From Flavobacteriales bacterium (GTDB taxonomy: Bacteria > Bacteroidota > Bacteroidia > Flavobacteriales > JABDKJ01), in assembly GCA_013002285.1 (NCBI GenBank), contig JABDKJ010000076.1:1-64000 (forward strand): a DNA stretch of 64,000 bases. Reading direction: 5' to 3'. Position numbers and translations under genes: made by a program. How positions within the stretch are numbered: position 1 is the stretch's first letter; each line of letters opens with the position of its first letter. A model generated the notes under the pieces. It was not told the origin of the DNA. It did not search any database and saw only the letters and a list, made by a program, of their open reading frames with translations. Positions 59,101-64,000 of the stretch are shown one piece after another.

Positions 59101-60147
59101 CTAGAGGTCTAGCCTTAAGCCAATTGAGTGTACTCCGTCAAATGGATTAGTGACCTGATAAGAATAATCGAAACCAAGGGATCCACCTTCATCACCTATG
59201 GGCAATGCCAATGAAGCACCAAAAGCAGGTCCGCTTAAAGCATTCGTGTCTTCGTCTATTAATTTGCTTTCTGGTTCCAATGAATATCCACCTCTTAGGT
59301 TGAAGTATTCTTTGAAAGAATACTCAAGTCCTACTTTGTATTGGTCTTTTGAGAATGAATTCGAAGTGAAACTCACCATTCCCGTAAGGTCATGGTCTTC
59401 GGCCAATACGAAATCGTATCCAACACCAATATTCACAAGAGAAGGCAATTCAAAAGAAGCTGATCTTTGCTCTACATTAAGTGAACTTCCGTTTCCTGTT
59501 GTTACACCTTCCGTAAGTCCAGTTCCGCTGTATTTCATTCCAGGGCCAACATTTTTCAAAGCGATCCCGAATTTCACCTGATCCCTTTCACCTGAAACAT
59601 ATTTGATACCTGCATCCAACGCAAAGCCACTGGCGTTGATATCGGCTATTCCTTCTGAAACGATCTTCAAACTCATTCCTCCATAAATACTATTAGAGAA
59701 TTCTTTTGCAAAAGATAGCGCCAGATTCGAGAAATTAGGCGAGAATGTCGTTCCATCTCCTTCGGGTAAAGCAGTTGTGGATCTTGCAAGTTCACCCCAA
59801 TCGATTGAAACAACAGAAATTCCTATTACGCTAGATTCTCCCAATCTTTGAGAAAGACCTATGGCGTTAATACTGATATCTGCTCCGCTCAACCAAGTTG
59901 TATTGGTGAACATGATCTCTGACTTTCTAGTAAAGGCTATGCCGGCAGGATTTAGGAATGACCCCATTATCCCTTCTACATTGGCGATATTCGCGCCAGC
60001 AAGACCGGTACTTCTGGCCCAAGGGTTTATCAATAATTGTGTCCCTCCCGCAGAACCCACTCTGTCTTCATTTCCAGCAAACATATCGGCCGTGCTGAAA
60101 GTGAAAAGGGCTATTAGTATAATTGAGATATTTTTCATCTTTTTCAA
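59101..60147 (-). CDS. PorV/PorQ-family outer membrane barrel protein
   Basis: The 348-aa product has a signal peptide (KNISIILIALFTFSTADMFA) and then NEDRVGSAGGTQLLINPWAR, GLAGANIANVEG and GSFLNPAGIAF, the signature of PorV/PorQ-like barrels. The C-terminal region has alternating beta strands with glycine turns. In this family some members are T9SS attachment parts, others are barrel partners of large exported proteins. It follows the giant gene by 27 bases on the same strand, which points to the latter role. Confidence 0.85.
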   Translation of the reverse strand: MKKMKNISIILIALFTFSTADMFAGNEDRVGSAGGTQLLINPWARSTGLAGANIANVEGIMGSFLNPAGIAFTRKSEIMFTNTTWLSGADISINAIGLSQRLGESSVIGISVVSIDWGELARSTTALPEGDGTTFSPNFSNLALSFAKEFSNSIYGGMSLKIVSEGIADINASGFALDAGIKYVSGERDQVKFGIALKNVGPGMKYSGTGLTEGVTTGNGSSLNVEQRSASFELPSLVNIGVGYDFVLAEDHDLTGMVSFTSNSFSKDQYKVGLEYSFKEYFNLRGGYSLEPESKLIDEDTNALSGPAFGASLALPIGDEGGSLGFDYSYQVTNPFDGVHSIGLRLDL

Positions 60148-60174
60148 TTCTTTGGCTTTGGTTAATAGTTCTAC

Positions 60175-63100
60175 TTAGAAGTTTTCGAGGTCTGTTGGTC
60201 TAATTACACCAAAGAACTTCACAACCTTTTCTCCAATTCCAGGAGCATCTACATGTATAATGTACATACCACCTGAGATAGGAATATTCACAGAGTTCTT
60301 CATATCCCACTCTATATATGTATTCGGGTTATCCTTGTCGAACTTCCTGATCAATGTGCCCGAGGCATCATAGATTCGCACAACACATCTTTCTGGCACA
60401 TTTACGATCTTCACTCTATTGTCCAATCTATCTTGTACATAGTTAGAGAATGCATAGTATGGATTAGGAACGACATTGATCAAGTCGAGAGCCTCTTGTG
60501 CTGCATCAACATCGTTGGTTACGGTCTTTACACCTTCTGTGTTGAACCTGTATTTTGGGTGCCATCTATTCTCTGCATCATCATACTGAGGAATGAATGG
60601 TGAAGAACCATTTACCTCCTGAGGATCATCAGAAAATGGATCGAATTCATCATAGTCTACACCTGCTCCGTCATAATACTCTGGAAACTTGTATGCATAC
60701 GTTGGCATCCTTTTATATTCTGTGGAGATGTTGATCCCTATAGTAACGTCTGTTGGTATCAATCCATCTTCAACACTTAGCAATTCATATCCATCATTTA
60801 GTAGAGGGAAGGCCACCCACATGCATGATCTCCAAACCCTTCTTTTCTCTGTGCTACTACCTTCTACGAAATTGTAGAGATATGTACCACCATCATAAAC
60901 TGGCATTCTATCATTAGAAAGGGCATCTCTTCTGTCATTTCTAAAGACATAGACGTAGTGGAATCCTCCACCTCTTTCCTGGAATGTTTGAGAGAATCTT
61001 GTACTTGTTGGGTTCCAGATCATGTCACGGCCATTTTCGCCAGCTAACCAAGAGTTTTCTCCGAAGGCCATATTCAGACGTTCTCCAGATTCTATATCTA
61101 TGGCATATCCAGGGAACCATCCCATTCCATAAGAATTACCATCACCATCTACTTGTGTGCCATTAAAGGTAGCTTCACTTTGATTGTGGTTTGGGTGATC
61201 TTGGTTCCTTCCATTTTTATCTACAGATAAGGCACCCCTTAATTCGCATTTATCCGCATTATCTTCTGCAAGATCATCTTCCTCTTGTATCTCCAGTACA
61301 GCACATCTGGTCCATTTGGATTTGTCAGATGTGAACACTAAATGCACACTGCTCAAGTCATCTGAACTTGTGAGCCCGTGAGCAGCAGAAAGCCCTTCTG
61401 CAGATGGACCATGATTGTTCCTTGCTGTCATATACCAAGGAGCAACTACACCTCCACCTAAATTTTCATAAACTTCATCATCATCTTTTCCGCTGTAATC
61501 GTTGAAGTCTGTTTCATCAAATGGAGTAGCGGGATTATCTTCATCTACTACCGTTCCTGAACGTATCCAGTTATAGTCTGTCTGTCCATCTTGGTCAGGC
61601 ACACCACTTAACCATTGTATATCCGGGTCTTCAAATTCTAAAGTGACTCCTAAAGGTTCGGCCACAGGCTGTGCAGCACTACCATCAAATTCATATTGCT
61701 CGATGAGAACCGAGATCCCATATTCAGGCACTACTTGTTCGTTCCTGTCATCAATTGACACTTCAGAAATAATGTCCGGAATACTTGGGTCAGATAGGTT
61801 ACTTATCCTCCAGAAAGTCTCTCCTTCGTCTAATTTTTCATCTTCATCTACACTAAACTCTTCTGGAACGAAGAAGGAAAGCTCAAGTGCTGCATCCGTA
61901 ACGTTCAATGGGTCAACGATCCTTACGTTTACCGGACCGAAATTCGGCAAGTATTTCAAGTCATCTGCTCTCCATGGCTCACCGCTCATGATCTCATCAA
62001 TGGTTTCATCGCTTAGTCTTAACTCAAGTCCACCGTTTCCTTCTCCTTCTATCCTTATCATTTCAAATGAATCTCCATACTCTGCAGGTTGGATCGTTCC
62101 ACCTGCTTCTGGTGATGTGATATGAGGAATACCACAAAGTGTTTTTACATCACCTACAGCAGCCTTTCTACTTTCAATATACGGCAATGCCATACCTGAT
62201 TGGGTAAGGTAATTATAGTCTTCATAGTTATTGTAACCATATGCCGTTACTATGAAATAGTATTTTGTGTGGTTCACTAATTTGCCAGATTCACTAGCAA
62301 ACAGATCTTCCGTAACATGGAAAGTATGGCTAAGACCTTCATTTGCTCCATTCACTTTTTCAGTTGGAACAACTAGACCTAGTGCCGGGTCAAATTCCCA
62401 GTTTATGATCTGATCGATCGGATTTCCGTTTTCGTCATTGTCTTCAATATCACACTGGAAAGCCAATCTCGCAAGGTCAGGATTATCAAGGTCATTGGCA
62501 GAAACAGAACCATCTCTTACCTGGAAAACCTTGTAGCCTTGGAATTTATAATTCTTTTCATCTTCTGGTATTTCTGAACCATCAGTATAAGTATCTGGAA
62601 TAGTTGGGTCGAATTCTTCATAATCCTCAATATTCCCGCCCGTAATAGGATTGTTCGTGTTGATATAAAGCACCAATTGCTGATCCAATTCTTGAATGGT
62701 CACTTCAGGTGCAGTCGGTCCATTCAATATTCTGAAGCAGTTATCGAATAAAGATTGTGCTTTGTCATCTGCCCTTTGAAGTTCTTTTACAGATTCTAAT
62801 GGACCACCACTCAAGGCTCTAGCCCAAACAACACCTACGGTAATGTTATTGAATTCCCCAGGTTCAAGGATGAAAGGTCCTGCAGATTGCAAGAAACGTC
62901 TATCCGCTGGCACATTGTCCACTCCCGCTTCTGTCCAGTCTGTGCTCAATTCAACTCCTCCTGTTGCCCAACCTAAAGGATCAGTGTCTCCAGGGAACAT
63001 GTAATCTGTTGGCGTGTTATTCGCATTCGTACCGTCTTCTCCCCATGTCATTCTCTGACCATTTCTCCAGAAACCTCTTAGGTAATTATAAACCTCAACT

Positions 63101-64000
63101 GCAATGTCCGGGTTTCCATTCACTGGGTTGTTGTCATTGTTATAATAAACGAACTTACGCATTCCAAAACGCTCATTGTCACAACACTCAGGGTCAACAC
63201 AAAATGCAGGGTCACCTACACCATCTCCGTATCCGATCCCTAAACCAGGGTAAGGAATACCACCTTCTGCTATCGCAGTTGCAATATCAGTCGTATCTGG
63301 ATTGTCCTTAAAATCCGGGTCTTGGAAAGGTCCTTCAAAGAAGTCGACACCAACTGCAGGCGGTTGAATACCATATCCATTTGCACCGGAACAGTTTTCA
63401 TCCTCAGCATCACCATTGTAGCAATAACCTAATCCCCTTTGCACGTCACAACCAACATAATCATCATCGAAACAACCAAGGTCTGGGTCTACCCATTGAC
63501 CAAAATATGTATCTATCAATGTTTGTGTTCCTCTGTTGATCAAGGTATAGTTACAGAAGGTCATGTTATTGATCTCATCATTAGAGGTAAAGGCAAAAGC
63601 TTGCGCTTTTACTTCCATACCAATTGGCGCACCACCGAATTCTGTGTGGATACTACCTTTATCATTGAAGACCCACCAAAGTGTTTCATCTCCAAATAAT
63701 GGGATGGCATCTTTAGCACATTTTGCATTACAATCTATATCTCCATCAAGGTCATAACCCGGATAATCCCCGTCATCTGGATTATAGAAATTGTCTCCAT
63801 TGTAATCGAAATATGGGGCAAGGTTATAATCAGATAATGGATCTAAATTGATCGCAGGATAATCATAGAAGTATTGCGGCACTGAATAACCTTGTTCAAA
63901 TGGTTCTTCAGATAAAACACTTTCAGGGAGGGTTCCGTCTGCTACTTGCTGAACACGGTTAAACCACAATCTGTGAAGCTCAGAATCTTGTCTTCTTATA
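60175..64000 (-). CDS. very large exported protein, 5' end beyond the window
   Basis: The open frame continues to the window edge with no stop or clear start before TTG at 63969; its codons upstream translate as RRQDSELHR, so the gene runs on to the right and is 5'-truncated here (at least 1,270 aa visible). An Asp/Gly-rich stretch near the visible start (YFDYNGDNFYNPDDGDYPGY) looks like repeated calcium-binding loops. Cys-rich phrases follow (CVDPECCDNERFG). The C-terminus (INVVPNPYYAFSNY ... VVRIYDASGTLIRKFD ... ISGGMYIIHVDAPG) is a FlgD/T9SS-type end domain. With the PorV-like gene after it, this is a likely surface or secreted protein of unknown function. Confidence 0.82.
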   Translation of the reverse strand, partial: IRRQDSELHRLWFNRVQQVADGTLPESVLSEEPFEQGYSVPQYFYDYPAINLDPLSDYNLAPYFDYNGDNFYNPDDGDYPGYDLDGDIDCNAKCAKDAIPLFGDETLWWVFNDKGSIHTEFGGAPIGMEVKAQAFAFTSNDEINNMTFCNYTLINRGTQTLIDTYFGQWVDPDLGCFDDDYVGCDVQRGLGYCYNGDAEDENCSGANGYGIQPPAVGVDFFEGPFQDPDFKDNPDTTDIATAIAEGGIPYPGLGIGYGDGVGDPAFCVDPECCDNERFGMRKFVYYNNDNNPVNGNPDIAVEVYNYLRGFWRNGQRMTWGEDGTNANNTPTDYMFPGDTDPLGWATGGVELSTDWTEAGVDNVPADRRFLQSAGPFILEPGEFNNITVGVVWARALSGGPLESVKELQRADDKAQSLFDNCFRILNGPTAPEVTIQELDQQLVLYINTNNPITGGNIEDYEEFDPTIPDTYTDGSEIPEDEKNYKFQGYKVFQVRDGSVSANDLDNPDLARLAFQCDIEDNDENGNPIDQIINWEFDPALGLVVPTEKVNGANEGLSHTFHVTEDLFASESGKLVNHTKYYFIVTAYGYNNYEDYNYLTQSGMALPYIESRKAAVGDVKTLCGIPHITSPEAGGTIQPAEYGDSFEMIRIEGEGNGGLELRLSDETIDEIMSGEPWRADDLKYLPNFGPVNVRIVDPLNVTDAALELSFFVPEEFSVDEDEKLDEGETFWRISNLSDPSIPDIISEVSIDDRNEQVVPEYGISVLIEQYEFDGSAAQPVAEPLGVTLEFEDPDIQWLSGVPDQDGQTDYNWIRSGTVVDEDNPATPFDETDFNDYSGKDDDEVYENLGGGVVAPWYMTARNNHGPSAEGLSAAHGLTSSDDLSSVHLVFTSDKSKWTRCAVLEIQEEDDLAEDNADKCELRGALSVDKNGRNQDHPNHNQSEATFNGTQVDGDGNSYGMGWFPGYAIDIESGERLNMAFGENSWLAGENGRDMIWNPTSTRFSQTFQERGGGFHYVYVFRNDRRDALSNDRMPVYDGGTYLYNFVEGSSTEKRRVWRSCMWVAFPLLNDGYELLSVEDGLIPTDVTIGINISTEYKRMPTYAYKFPEYYDGAGVDYDEFDPFSDDPQEVNGSSPFIPQYDDAENRWHPKYRFNTEGVKTVTNDVDAAQEALDLINVVPNPYYAFSNYVQDRLDNRVKIVNVPERCVVRIYDASGTLIRKFDKDNPNTYIEWDMKNSVNIPISGGMYIIHVDAPGIGEKVVKFFGVIRPTDLENF

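Overview
The window looks like a piece of a Bacteroidota chromosome, most likely a marine-type Flavobacteriales. Grounds: several exported proteins end in type IX secretion (T9SS) sorting domains; there is a PorV/PorQ-like barrel protein; promoters show a TAnnTTTG -7 element and starts are A-rich rather than Shine-Dalgarno-led; the F1 epsilon subunit is short and the F1 beta subunit carries an insert; there is a bacterial GGGP-synthase-like gene; and DUF1800/DUF1501 and DUF3127 genes occur. Gene density is very high, with many 1-4 nt overlaps. No non-coding stretch exceeds 300 bases (the longest are about 250-280 bases: 16742-16992, 31260-31534 and 47539-47817). I saw no transposase, integrase, phage gene or CRISPR array.

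Layout. 1-146: the end of an rRNA operon (5S, cut by the window edge) and its terminator. 205-7323: an exported protein, dnaB, a lipoprotein, a YihY-family membrane protein with nadC, rlmH, and a small protein built of exact 25-residue repeats. 7325-11431: a four-gene minus-strand set (VWA protein, MoxR-like AAA ATPase, CPBP protease, lipoprotein). 11495-14896: atpDC divergent from ribF plus a leucine-rich-repeat protein. 14897-16741: a T9SS cargo protein. 16871-22891: a TPP riboswitch and thiamine operon (thiS, thiC, tenI-like, thiD, thiE, thiG, thiH). Convergent with it is a third ThiE/TenI paralogue in an overlapping set with a GGGP synthase and a phosphopantetheinyl transferase. 25022-29495: ahcY, sppA, folK and a deoxynucleoside kinase. 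29580-35528: a TPR lipoprotein and a DUF1800/DUF1501/T9SS operon.

35535-47538 is one long minus-strand gene run. Its promoter-proximal seven genes (coiled-coil protein, unknown 373-aa protein, AAA+ ATPase, unknown 428-aa protein, two membrane proteins, EcsC-family protein) form the best candidate for an undescribed system: an AAA+ machine with coiled-coil and membrane partners. The downstream genes are a UbiA-family prenyltransferase, a glycosyltransferase, an exported protein with a possible caspase-fold His/Cys pair, and a small membrane protein.

47818-59007 is mostly housekeeping: a T9SS cargo protein, clpX, clpP, tig, tRNA-Leu, a flavin reductase, DUF3127, an operon of flippase-like protein, glycosyltransferase 2 and ABC permease, ruvC, a HIT protein and greA. 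A -7 promoter element followed at once by a terminator hairpin lies in front of greA, which suggests leader attenuation. The right end carries a PorV/PorQ-like protein and its very large exported partner, which runs off the window.
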